Both the position numbers and the translations under genes were made by a program. Shown here in pieces: positions 48,103 to 56,856 of a stretch of DNA of 64,000 nucleotides. The notes beneath the pieces are model-generated. The model had not been told where the DNA came from, did no database searches, and worked only from the letters and a program-made list of their open reading frames with translations. Within the stretch, counting starts at the first letter, position 1. Each line of letters opens with the position of its first letter. Origin of the DNA: Bog-950 sp964631835. GTDB taxonomy: Bacteria > Bacteroidota > Bacteroidia > Chitinophagales > LD1. The stretch is from assembly GCA_964631835.1 (NCBI GenBank), contig CAZWAD010000001.1, positions 434,001 through 498,000 on the forward strand, written 5' to 3'.

Positions 48103-49200
48103 TCAATTAAACTTCGGGCAGTAAACTTTCTTGCCATCGTAGCGGTCGGCACCCCACTTGCCTACATATACAATAGAAAGCTCGGGGCCTCCATTGGCTC
48201 TGCCGGGTTTTATTAAGCGCGAGAGAACAATATCGTAATTCAGCAGCAGGCGCATGCCTTTGTACCGGTAACCGGCAACGGGGCTGAGGGCATCTTTTAT
48301 GCGGTAGTAAGCACCGAGGTAAACGGAGTGGTCTTTTTCGAAATTGCCGCGGGTGGCGGTGGAGTAAGCTGCCAGCACACCGGTAACAATTTCAGAAGCT
48401 TTTTTTTCGTAGCCGTAATAACCGTTGGCGGTGAGTGCCCATGTTTCGTTAATGCCATAAGTAACCCCGGCACTTGCCTGGTAGCGAAAGCCGAGGCGCT
48501 CGTCATTACCAAAAAAAGTATGCTTAGGGCGGTTGATGTGGAGCATGGAAACTCCTAAATCGAGCTTTACTTTGTCGTGAACCTGTCCGCCAAAATTAAG
48601 CCCCGCGTTTACATCGAGCATGGCAAAGCTTTCGCGCTGCAGCGACTCGCGGTTGCTGAGTGAAAGGTTGAAGCCTTCATCTTCCACCCACTGGTTGTTG
48701 AAATAAAATTTTGAAAAATCAACACTGCGCTTGATGTAGCTGAGGCCTACACCGGCTGACAGAACATACCGGTGCTCCTGGTCGAGCGCCTGATGGTAGG
48801 CATAGCTCAATCCGTACCTGCGGTAGGTGAGGCGGCCGTCACCGGCTTCATCATTCAGGAAATGAAAGCCGATACCCATCCAACCGGTTTTAATTTTCCG
48901 CTCACCGAACGAAACATCGGCATAGGGAGTTTCGGTATGGTAATTGTAAACGGTGTTTGAAATAGCCCAGGGCCATTGTGCTTTAAAATTGAAACCCACG
49001 CGGTAGTTGCCATCGTAATAACCGGTATGTGCCGGATTAATAATAAGCGGGTTGGTGAAGAACTGAGTGAAGTGAATGTCCTGAGAGTTGACAGTCAACA
49101 GTCCACAGTCCACAGTCCACAGTAATACAATAGCAAACTTTAGAATTGTGCTTTTCCAAAACTTGTAGCCGGAAACTGGTAACTGGTAACTGTTTCTCAT
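48103..49200 (-). CDS. PorP/SprF family T9SS outer-membrane protein
   Basis: A 365-residue outer-membrane beta-barrel of the PorP/SprF family, which works with a partner CHU_C-tailed adhesin to place it on the surface. The mature part begins QDIHFTQFFTNPLIINPAHTGYYDGNYRVG, listed here as its diagnostic QDxHFTQF and NPAxTGxxxGxxRxG features, and continues with alternating barrel strands. The start codon overlaps the stop of the adhesin gene (ATGA, 49197-49200), fixing the start and indicating coupled translation. Residues 1-38 are unusual: 7-bp repeats encode much of the signal peptide (WTVDCGLLTVN) and the first residues. Confidence 0.9.
   Translation of the reverse strand: MRNSYQLPVSGYKFWKSTILKFAIVLLWTVDCGLLTVNSQDIHFTQFFTNPLIINPAHTGYYDGNYRVGFNFKAQWPWAISNTVYNYHTETPYADVSFGERKIKTGWMGIGFHFLNDEAGDGRLTYRRYGLSYAYHQALDQEHRYVLSAGVGLSYIKRSVDFSKFYFNNQWVEDEGFNLSLSNRESLQRESFAMLDVNAGLNFGGQVHDKVKLDLGVSMLHINRPKHTFFGNDERLGFRYQASAGVTYGINETWALTANGYYGYEKKASEIVTGVLAAYSTATRGNFEKDHSVYLGAYYRIKDALSPVAGYRYKGMRLLLNYDIVLSRLIKPGRANGGPELSIVYVGKWGADRYDGKKVYCPKFN
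49086..49123. repeat. 7-bp tandem repeat within the PorP/SprF signal peptide
   Basis: Five heptamers, AGTTGAC, AGTCAAC and three AGTCCAC, plus AGT. On the minus strand they encode W-T-V-D-C-G-L-L-T-V-N in the signal peptide. Confidence 0.85.
49174..49192. repeat. 7-bp tandem repeat at the PorP/SprF start
   Basis: Two copies of AACTGGT plus AACTG, encoding part of Y-Q-L-P-V-S on the minus strand, 8 bp inside the start codon. Confidence 0.75.
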
Positions 49201-52200
49201 CGCAGCAGTGTTATGTTTCCTTTTAAATGCACTACTTCGCCATTGATTAAAGTGGCATCGGCAGCGTAGGTGTATGCTTCCATTTCCTGAAGCTCGCCTT
49301 TGTAAACTCCGTCCCAGCCTATGTCTTTATTGTTTGTTTCAAAAACTTTTTCGCCCCAGCGATTGTAAATTCTGAAAACAAGCTCGACAATTCCGCTGCC
49401 TTCAATTTTCACTACGTCATTAATTCCATCGGCATTAGGAGTAAAGGCATTCGGAACCCCAATCAGCCCGCTGAATTTGATGAAGAGGTCTTTGCAAACT
49501 GTATCGGCACATGCATCGTTTGAAGCAGTGAGGCAAACAATAATCGTTCCGACAGTCTGGTAGGTGTGAGCCGGAGTTTCTTCGTCAATGGCAGTTGTGC
49601 CATCACCGAAATTCCAGAACAGATTCTCGTAGTTGGTGCTTGTATTTGTAAACTCTACCGGTTTTCCGAATTTGAAGGTGTCGCCATCGGTATAAAAATT
49701 TGCCGCGGGTTGCTGGTAAACCGATACATCGCGAACAGCAGTATCGGTTATATCGCAGGTTGCTGAATCAATAATGATTACGCTTACAGAATATGTTCCG
49801 GTATTGGAATAGTTGTGAAGCGGAGAATATTGATTGGAAGAATTTCCGTCATCAAAATTCCAGATGAATTGCGCAGCGGGGTTTCCGGTGTTATTAAACT
49901 GAATAGTTCCACCGAGGCAAACATTATTCGCGGTAAAATCAACCACCGCATTAGGCAGCATGGTTACGGTTTTAGAAATAGAATCTACCGGATGGCAGCG
50001 ATTGGTATCTGTAACAATCAGGGTTACCGTGTAAGTAGAGGGCAAAGTGTAAGTATGATTTACATTTTGTTGGGTGGAAGAAGTTCCGTCACCGAAATTC
50101 CACTGGTACTGTATTGCATTGGTGCTTTGGTTTACAAGATTGATGGCCAGGTTTGAATCGCAGTCGTTCAACACATTAAGCGCAAAATCAGCAAATACTG
50201 AATCGTTCGCAATAGTGATTTGTGCGTATGAGGTATCGGCACCTACGCAGGCGTTGGTGTCGGTGGCTACGACCATTACATTAAATGTTCCCTGCGAAGT
50301 GTAGGTGTGTGTAACCATATCGCCAAGGGCTGAACTTCCGTCTCCGAAAGTCCAGAAGAAATCAGTAGTGAGCAGTCCTGAATTACCGGTGAAACCTGCT
50401 GTAAAAGGCGCACAGCCACCGGTATCGGGAATTGAAATGGAAATAGCAAGCGGATTCAAACTGATTACCAATTGCGATGTATCGAGTTGACGGCAAGTAA
50501 CATCTGCATCGGTGAGAAAATGAGTAATGGTAAATGAACCGGCTGATGTGTAAATATGTGATACTGTATCATCGGTGGATTGCGTTCCGTCACCAAAATC
50601 CCACAACTGCGAATCGGTACCGGTGTAATTTGACCACACCAATACTTCCACCGAATCGCATCCGTGAAAGATGCGGCTGAAAATAAAATCGGCATCGGCT
50701 GATGAGTCAATAGTCACGACAGTTCCATACGCAGTATCGGCAATGTTGCATGAAGTAGAATCAAACAAGATTAATTGCACCCGGAAAGTATCTTGTGACA
50801 AGTATGTGTGCGAAGTAGTAGGTGTGTTTGCTGTGCTTCCGTCTCCGAAATTCCAGGTGTACTGTGCAGTAGGAGATGGAGTTGTGCTGAAATTAACGGT
50901 AAGCGGAACACAACCGGTTGAATCGCTCATCGAAAATGTTGCTTCAACTTTCGGCAGAATAGTTATTGTATTGATAAAGGTGTCCTGCAGGTTGCATTTG
51001 GTTGTGTCTGTAATGATTAACCGGATGTTATACGTTCCGGGATTTTGATAGGAGTGAACAACAGAATCGGTTGTTGCAAAAGTTCCGTCATCGAAACTCC
51101 AAAGGTAAGTAGTAGTGGGATAGTTATGTGAAACGAGTGTAACATAATTGCTGTCGCAGTTAACATCAATAACCGGTGTGAAATTGGCAACGAGTGAATC
51201 GTCACGCACGAAAACATCAATAAATGCTGTATCGTTAACATTGCACGATGTGGAGTCAGTTCCAATCAACATTACCCGGTAAACACCAGTGTCGGTAAAC
51301 AGATGAGTCGGGTTTGCCAGAGCAGAAGTTGTTCCGTCATCAAAATGCCAGACGAGATTTTGAGTGCTGCTTCCCGCGCTGCTGAACTGTACGGTGAGCG
51401 GAACGCAACCGGTGGCGCGGGGATGGGCGCTCACCACTACATGGGTTCCGGCAAGGTTAAATTCCATTTTCACTCCCAACTCATTACAGTTGCTGCTTTG
51501 ATTGTTTGGCGACCATACTCCCGGTTGAGTAGGTGTGAGGGAATTTCCACCGCAACCCGCACATATTGCCTCATAAATTACTCCGCGTTTGTCAAAGCGG
51601 CTTGTTCCTCCGTCAACGTGTTCAATTCCGCCAATTCCGCCAAAGTAGCTGGCGTATAAAAGGTTCTGTGCGTTTTTGTTTACCACAAAAAAGTAAAAGT
51701 CCGTTCCATCTGTTGTACTTTGAAGTGCATCGGGGGTTAGCGGCATTCCGTTCATGTCATTGAAGAAAGTTCCGAAACCGCCATCGTCAGTTCCCCAGCC
51801 CGATACATAAACATTTTCACAGGTGTCAACTAAAAATGCTGTCGGGGAAATATTTGGGGCTCCGTTTCCGTTCCCGAAAACAGTAGAATAAATATGCGAT
51901 GAAAGGTCAGGACGCACTTTAGCAATAAACTGCCCGCTGTTGGGATTGGAATAAACGCCTGAACTTACCGGGTAAGCTCCCGTTGTTTGCCCTATGAAGT
52001 ACACAAAGCCCGCACCGTCTAATTTCACAAAGTAAACCTGATCGTTACCTGTAGTTCCTATCAGCGAAGACTGCATGAACTGATTTCCGCCTGCGCTAAG
52101 ATGCAGCACAAACCCGTCAAATAACCCTCCCTGGTATGCAGGATGAATAGTTCCGGCAGTACCCGGAAAATTGCTGCTCATAGTTCCTCCGCAGGCATAT

Positions 52201-53738
52201 ACTTCACCGTTTAGAGTAAGGTCGAGTGAGTAACAGGCATCATCGGAAGAACCACCAACATAAGTGGAGTATATCAGGTTTTGGCAAGAAGGATTCAATT
52301 TGAAAATACATCCGTCCTGAACTCCGGCAAAAGAAGGCTGGGGAGCAAATGCTGAAACAGGGAAGTTCGATGACTTGGTGCACGATGCCACATAAATATT
52401 ATTCTGTGCGTCCACCACCACTTCACCGCGGTTCTGGTCGCCATAATTCCATTTCAGATTTCCGCTGGTGAACTCCTCCGGGTCAAAATTTATTCCGTCA
52501 TCAGCAGAGCCACCGATAAATGTGCTGCCCAATAAGGCAGTTCCGGTTGAGTTGAATTTGGTTACTACAATATCGCCCATTCCGTTCCAGGAAATATCAT
52601 AGGCTCCTGTTGTTACCGGATAGTTGGAAGAATAACTTACCCCGTACACCACCAGGTTATTGTTGTGGTCAACAATTAAACTATGAGGTGTTTCATTATC
52701 GCTGCCACCGAGATAAGTTGAATAAATAAGCTGCGTGCCGGTGGCATTAAATTTCGTAATGCCCATGTCGCAGGCAAAGGCTATTCCGTTTCCCGAGCCT
52801 GGGGGAGGATTTTGTCCGTTCAAACCGGTACCGCCACCCCATATCATTTGAAAAGCCCCGGGAGTTGTTGGGTAGGTTGTTCCCTGTTGAGGATAATCAC
52901 AATTAACGTAACCACCTACGTACATATTGCTTTGCTCATCGTAAGTGGCGGTGTAACCCCAATTGTCGGCTGTAGCTCCGGTATATGACGAAAACACCAG
53001 CGTTGGGTCTATTATTAATTCATAGTTTGAATCATAACCATCGGGAAAAGAAAAGAAAACGGAATTTGCTTGTGTATTCAGTACATAATCGCATTTCACT
53101 TCCTTTAAAGTTCCATTGATAAACTGATAAGCATAAGGAGAAAATTCGCGGAACTCCCCGATTGAAGTTTTGTAACGAATTTCTCCTTCTTCAATTCTTA
53201 AATCGTTAACTCCTTCATACAACAATTGAATCTGTCCCACATCTGCACCAGCCTGAATTTTAAAATCATATTTGATAGCATCTCCGCTGCCGTACAAGTT
53301 GGCATCGATTCCATTCCAGAGATTTTTATAAGTAACTTTTTTGAAAAGGGAGACATGACTTGCCCAATATTCGGGGTAGTTGCCTTTATAATAATTGCGA
53401 TAAGTTTTTTCTTTTTCGGATGAAAGAATTTCCGGTGAAGGATTGGAATTGGTAAAATGGATTTTGAAAATGTGTCCCTGAATATTTGTTGGTGAATTAA
53501 AATGGTGAGCATCATGCACAGCCTTCCCATCCCACATAAAAAAGCCGAGTGTATTTTCCTCAAGAACCAGTTTGCCGCTGGCAAGGTCAGCAACATATTT
53601 TACGTCCGAACCCCATTGACCTTTGTTTTCTGTAAACTGGAGAGTGCTTGGTGTGCGTACAGGCAAAGACTTACTTGCTTTGGTTGTTGAACCGAAAAGG
53701 AATATGGACAGAAAAAACAAAGAAAATCGTAAAAGCAT
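49197..53738 (-). CDS. giant PKD-repeat adhesin with SBBP propeller and CHU_C tail
   Basis: A predicted T9SS-exported surface protein, 1513 residues. In order: signal peptide (1-22); N-terminal beta domain starting LQFTENKGQWGSDVKYVADL (about 33-250); SBBP-type propeller repeats (about 250-770; VTKFNSTGTALLGSTFIGGS and IYSTYVGGSSDDACYS as examples of the Y-S/T-T-x-x-G-G-S unit); eight PKD domains (about 775-1410; WNFGDG or FDDG cores); and a CHU_C type B sorting domain (about 1415-1513; PNAFTPNADGIND, YNRWGEKVFE). The following PorP/SprF gene overlaps it by 4 bp, so the pair forms an adhesin-plus-partner unit like sprB-sprF. The ligand is unknown. Confidence 0.92.
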   Translation of the reverse strand: MLLRFSLFFLSIFLFGSTTKASKSLPVRTPSTLQFTENKGQWGSDVKYVADLASGKLVLEENTLGFFMWDGKAVHDAHHFNSPTNIQGHIFKIHFTNSNPSPEILSSEKEKTYRNYYKGNYPEYWASHVSLFKKVTYKNLWNGIDANLYGSGDAIKYDFKIQAGADVGQIQLLYEGVNDLRIEEGEIRYKTSIGEFREFSPYAYQFINGTLKEVKCDYVLNTQANSVFFSFPDGYDSNYELIIDPTLVFSSYTGATADNWGYTATYDEQSNMYVGGYVNCDYPQQGTTYPTTPGAFQMIWGGGTGLNGQNPPPGSGNGIAFACDMGITKFNATGTQLIYSTYLGGSDNETPHSLIVDHNNNLVVYGVSYSSNYPVTTGAYDISWNGMGDIVVTKFNSTGTALLGSTFIGGSADDGINFDPEEFTSGNLKWNYGDQNRGEVVVDAQNNIYVASCTKSSNFPVSAFAPQPSFAGVQDGCIFKLNPSCQNLIYSTYVGGSSDDACYSLDLTLNGEVYACGGTMSSNFPGTAGTIHPAYQGGLFDGFVLHLSAGGNQFMQSSLIGTTGNDQVYFVKLDGAGFVYFIGQTTGAYPVSSGVYSNPNSGQFIAKVRPDLSSHIYSTVFGNGNGAPNISPTAFLVDTCENVYVSGWGTDDGGFGTFFNDMNGMPLTPDALQSTTDGTDFYFFVVNKNAQNLLYASYFGGIGGIEHVDGGTSRFDKRGVIYEAICAGCGGNSLTPTQPGVWSPNNQSSNCNELGVKMEFNLAGTHVVVSAHPRATGCVPLTVQFSSAGSSTQNLVWHFDDGTTSALANPTHLFTDTGVYRVMLIGTDSTSCNVNDTAFIDVFVRDDSLVANFTPVIDVNCDSNYVTLVSHNYPTTTYLWSFDDGTFATTDSVVHSYQNPGTYNIRLIITDTTKCNLQDTFINTITILPKVEATFSMSDSTGCVPLTVNFSTTPSPTAQYTWNFGDGSTANTPTTSHTYLSQDTFRVQLILFDSTSCNIADTAYGTVVTIDSSADADFIFSRIFHGCDSVEVLVWSNYTGTDSQLWDFGDGTQSTDDTVSHIYTSAGSFTITHFLTDADVTCRQLDTSQLVISLNPLAISISIPDTGGCAPFTAGFTGNSGLLTTDFFWTFGDGSSALGDMVTHTYTSQGTFNVMVVATDTNACVGADTSYAQITIANDSVFADFALNVLNDCDSNLAINLVNQSTNAIQYQWNFGDGTSSTQQNVNHTYTLPSTYTVTLIVTDTNRCHPVDSISKTVTMLPNAVVDFTANNVCLGGTIQFNNTGNPAAQFIWNFDDGNSSNQYSPLHNYSNTGTYSVSVIIIDSATCDITDTAVRDVSVYQQPAANFYTDGDTFKFGKPVEFTNTSTNYENLFWNFGDGTTAIDEETPAHTYQTVGTIIVCLTASNDACADTVCKDLFIKFSGLIGVPNAFTPNADGINDVVKIEGSGIVELVFRIYNRWGEKVFETNNKDIGWDGVYKGELQEMEAYTYAADATLINGEVVHLKGNITLLR

Positions 53739-53822
53739 GCCCGCAACAAGTTTCTGATGAATTAAAGATAAGTAAAATTGCGAGGGAGTTGCCTAAGAGA
53801 CGAAAAATATAACCAGCCAGTT

Positions 53823-55229
53823 TTAGAGTAGCCGGGTAATAATCTCGCTTAAATACCTGCCGTTTTCCGGGCCAAACCAATTCATCAGGCGGGTTTCGTA
53901 AGTATCCAGCCTGTACCACTTGTCATCAGTTATGTAACCGATAAAGCCTCCGTTAAAGCTTGTTACAAGAAGTTTCAGGTTTTTCTTACGAGCTTCGGAA
54001 ACAATTTCGTTAACCAACTCACCGCTGAAATCGCAGGGTACCCCGGTAAAAACGATATTGCCAACCCTAAGCGTGTTGATATACGCCCGTTCATCGCCAA
54101 ACAGTTTTTTGAAAAGCCAAGGGCGAAGAACGAAATTGTCTGTCACTCTCAAATTTGGCTGGCGCAGGTAAAGAGGAAGGTGAAGCATTTGAAGTGTAGT
54201 CGTAGTGTCTGTTGAAATGCTATCGAAATTTTCAAGAATGATTTTTGAAATCCTGTCCGCCATGTATTTTGCGCCTTTGTCTTGCTCATCATAAACCTGG
54301 AACATCCATTTGGGTGTGGTATTTTTAGGAAGCGAAGAAGGAAACGGACCATGGCTACCCACTGCACCTGCGCTAAACGAACTAAAGTTGATTTTTCCAG
54401 ATGCGTTTAATTGTTTCGTGAGCAGTCCCGCCCAATCCCCTGATACATTCATCATATATTCGTGATAAATGGTACAGTGTGCCGAGAAGGTGACGATAGC
54501 TGCGCGCTCTCCGGTTTCTTTTTCAATTTTTACCATGCGCAGTAACGAATCCAGTTTGCCCAATGAATCGGGTAACTGAGCCATGTCGGCAATCAGCCGG
54601 TTGTAGACAAGTTGATGAGTTGGAAATTCGGCATATCCGGATTTAGCTGGAGAACAAGTTCCTTCGGCTTCCAGAATGGCTTTTGAAATACAGGAGGCAA
54701 TATGCTTTGGAACGCGCTCATCAAATTTTCCAGCAAATTTCTCTCCCACATAACTGTCGTACCACGAGCCTATACTCGAATGAGTATGAGTGGCTGTGAA
54801 AAAAATATTTGAAGTGTTATATCCTTCAGCGTGCAAAATAGTGTCGAAGATTTTAGTAACTGTGGGAGGAATAACCAGCAAGTCTGCTGAAACATAAGCA
54901 ACTTTAGTTTTTCCTTGTTTGAAAACAAAAGCGCGTACATAAACAGAGTCATGAACTCCTTCAAAATGTTTCCCGTTGCGGTGAGCATCAATAGCAATAG
55001 GTGTTGGGAATGGAGGAAGAAGATTAACGCTGCTCCAGCCAACTTCGAGTAAATCATTGCGGATTGCGGATTGTGAATTGCTGATATTAACTACTGAGTC
55101 AATCAGCGCGATTTCTTTTTTGTAGAAATCGGTTTGTTGATAGGGAGTTTTGTCGAGCGGTTTGAAGCAAATAACAGCTCCCAAAATAAGAAGGCCTAAC
55201 ACAACAAAGGGGTAGAATATCCTCTTCAC
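53823..55229 (-). CDS. neutral/alkaline ceramidase-like hydrolase
   Basis: A 468-residue protein with an N-terminal membrane anchor (about 5-22) and a domain of the neutral/alkaline non-lysosomal ceramidase N-terminal family: DSVYVRAFVFKQGKTKVAYVSADL, FFTATHTHSSIG (zinc-binding His pair) and HCTIYHEYMMNVSGDW are its hallmark stretches. The C-terminal Ig-like domain of full ceramidases is absent. Bacteroidota contain sphingolipids, so a lipid amide substrate is plausible but unproven. Residues about 48-59 (NSQSAIRN within) come from a 7-bp tandem repeat. The gene starts 6 bp after the POT transporter stop: one operon. Confidence 0.82.
   Translation of the reverse strand: MKRIFYPFVVLGLLILGAVICFKPLDKTPYQQTDFYKKEIALIDSVVNISNSQSAIRNDLLEVGWSSVNLLPPFPTPIAIDAHRNGKHFEGVHDSVYVRAFVFKQGKTKVAYVSADLLVIPPTVTKIFDTILHAEGYNTSNIFFTATHTHSSIGSWYDSYVGEKFAGKFDERVPKHIASCISKAILEAEGTCSPAKSGYAEFPTHQLVYNRLIADMAQLPDSLGKLDSLLRMVKIEKETGERAAIVTFSAHCTIYHEYMMNVSGDWAGLLTKQLNASGKINFSSFSAGAVGSHGPFPSSLPKNTTPKWMFQVYDEQDKGAKYMADRISKIILENFDSISTDTTTTLQMLHLPLYLRQPNLRVTDNFVLRPWLFKKLFGDERAYINTLRVGNIVFTGVPCDFSGELVNEIVSEARKKNLKLLVTSFNGGFIGYITDDKWYRLDTYETRLMNWFGPENGRYLSEIITRLL
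55056..55083. repeat. 7-bp tandem repeat within the ceramidase-like gene
   Basis: Four heptamers: two ATTGCGG, ATTGTGA and ATTGCTG. On the minus strand they encode S-N-S-Q-S-A-I-R-N, between the membrane anchor and the catalytic domain. Confidence 0.8.
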
Positions 55230-55235
55230 GGATAA

Positions 55236-56777
55236 TTAATGAATGCCATGCATCCACTTCTTGATAAATGGAGATGCCAGCAGTATAGCAATACCACCCG
55301 CTAATGAAATTTTAGCAATCTGCCAGCAGCCGTTCATATAAACCGGAAGGGAAATGAGTGGTGAAACTTCTGTTCCTTCGATGTTAGATTTCGAAACTGC
55401 CATCTTGGAACCAATCCAGCCACCCAAATCATGGCCAAAAGCGGCAGCCAGGAACCAAACGCCCATCATATAGCCTACCATTTGAAGGGGTGTAAGTTTG
55501 GTGACCATTGAAAGCCCTATAGGCGAAAGGAAAAGTTCACCGGTGGTTATCAGCAAATAACCACCAAGGAAAAAGGCAAGGGGTATAAGCCCGGTTGCAG
55601 TTCCTGCCTTCCCGCCTAAAACAAAAATACAATAGCCCAAACCTAGAAAAACAAATGCCAGACCGAATTTCATCGGAGTGTTTGGTTCAATTTTATTTCG
55701 TGTGAGGAACTTCCACATAACCGCAAAAAGCGGAGTAAGAAGAATAATGTAGAAGGGATTTACCGAGTTGTTTACCATAGCCGATGGCAGTAAAGTACCC
55801 GCAACTTGCATGTCAACATTTCTCAGAGCCATTAAATTCAGCGAACCTCCGCTCTGCTCGTAAAATCCCCAGAAAACAACTGAAAATAAAATCAAAATAG
55901 TAGCGGCAAATAACTTTTCGCGCACTTCTTTTTCAAACTGAAAGCCCGTGAAAACAATGTATACCAGCGCAGCAATGCCGAGGGGTATCATCACAAAATT
56001 GGTAAACGAGTAAAATTTTACCAGAAGAAGCATTAGCGGAACCAGAGCAAACCCCAATCCGTACAGCAACCGTTCGTTTTTAGTACCTGCAGTTTTTGCC
56101 TCAAGCTTTTCGGGCGCAGGCGGGTGTCCGTGATTTTCAAGAATTCTGTTGAACAAAACAAAGGTCACCAGCCCGAGCACCATAAAAAAACCCGCAGTAC
56201 CGAAACCCAGATGCCAGTTTATTTTCTGACCAAGATAACCGCAGAGCGCACTGCCAAGAAATGCACCGCTGTTAATGCCCATATAAAAAATAGAGTAGCC
56301 TGCATCTTTGCGCGGGTCGTTCTCCGAATAAAATCTGCCGAGCAAGCTCGAAATGTTAGGCTTAAAAAATCCATTGCCTGAAATCAAAAATCCAAGCCCG
56401 AGAAAAAAGGTTGTTTCCGAAGGGATAGCAAGAACCAAATGGCCAATAGCCATCAGTATTCCTCCTAGAACGATTGCTTTGCGAAAACCCAGAAGCCGGT
56501 CGGCAATCCAACCACCTATTAGAGGCATGGTATACACCAAAGCATTATATGCTCCATACTGAAGATTAGCGGCATCATCGGGGAAGAATAAAACCTTGGT
56601 CATATAAAGAATGAGCAAGGCGCGCATTCCGTAAAATGAAAACCGCTCCCACATTTCAGCAAAGAATAGCATCCACAGCGCTTTCGGGTGCTCTTTGCGG
56701 TTGATGAACCACGCCACGGCAATCATCAATGCGCTGAAAACGGTTCCTGACAAAATGATTAATACTTCTAAAGCCAT
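55236..56777 (-). CDS. POT/PTR family proton-coupled peptide transporter
   Basis: An inner-membrane major-facilitator transporter of 513 residues that takes up di- or tripeptides with protons. The proton-coupling motif ExxERFxxYG is visible as EMWERFSFYG (41-50), and the second PTR signature region follows with GAYNALVYTMPLIGGWIADR. About 13-14 membrane segments are predicted, including the extra pair typical of bacterial POTs. A GFFKPNISSLLG signature is also present. Co-transcribed with the ceramidase-like gene downstream. Confidence 0.93.
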   Translation of the reverse strand: MALEVLIILSGTVFSALMIAVAWFINRKEHPKALWMLFFAEMWERFSFYGMRALLILYMTKVLFFPDDAANLQYGAYNALVYTMPLIGGWIADRLLGFRKAIVLGGILMAIGHLVLAIPSETTFFLGLGFLISGNGFFKPNISSLLGRFYSENDPRKDAGYSIFYMGINSGAFLGSALCGYLGQKINWHLGFGTAGFFMVLGLVTFVLFNRILENHGHPPAPEKLEAKTAGTKNERLLYGLGFALVPLMLLLVKFYSFTNFVMIPLGIAALVYIVFTGFQFEKEVREKLFAATILILFSVVFWGFYEQSGGSLNLMALRNVDMQVAGTLLPSAMVNNSVNPFYIILLTPLFAVMWKFLTRNKIEPNTPMKFGLAFVFLGLGYCIFVLGGKAGTATGLIPLAFFLGGYLLITTGELFLSPIGLSMVTKLTPLQMVGYMMGVWFLAAAFGHDLGGWIGSKMAVSKSNIEGTEVSPLISLPVYMNGCWQIAKISLAGGIAILLASPFIKKWMHGIH

Positions 56778-56856
56778 ACTCGGTTTTCGGGCAAATAAAG
56801 AAATTTAAGATTTGATGGATGCGATTATCTTCGCCTTTCCAAAATTTTAATTGAAG

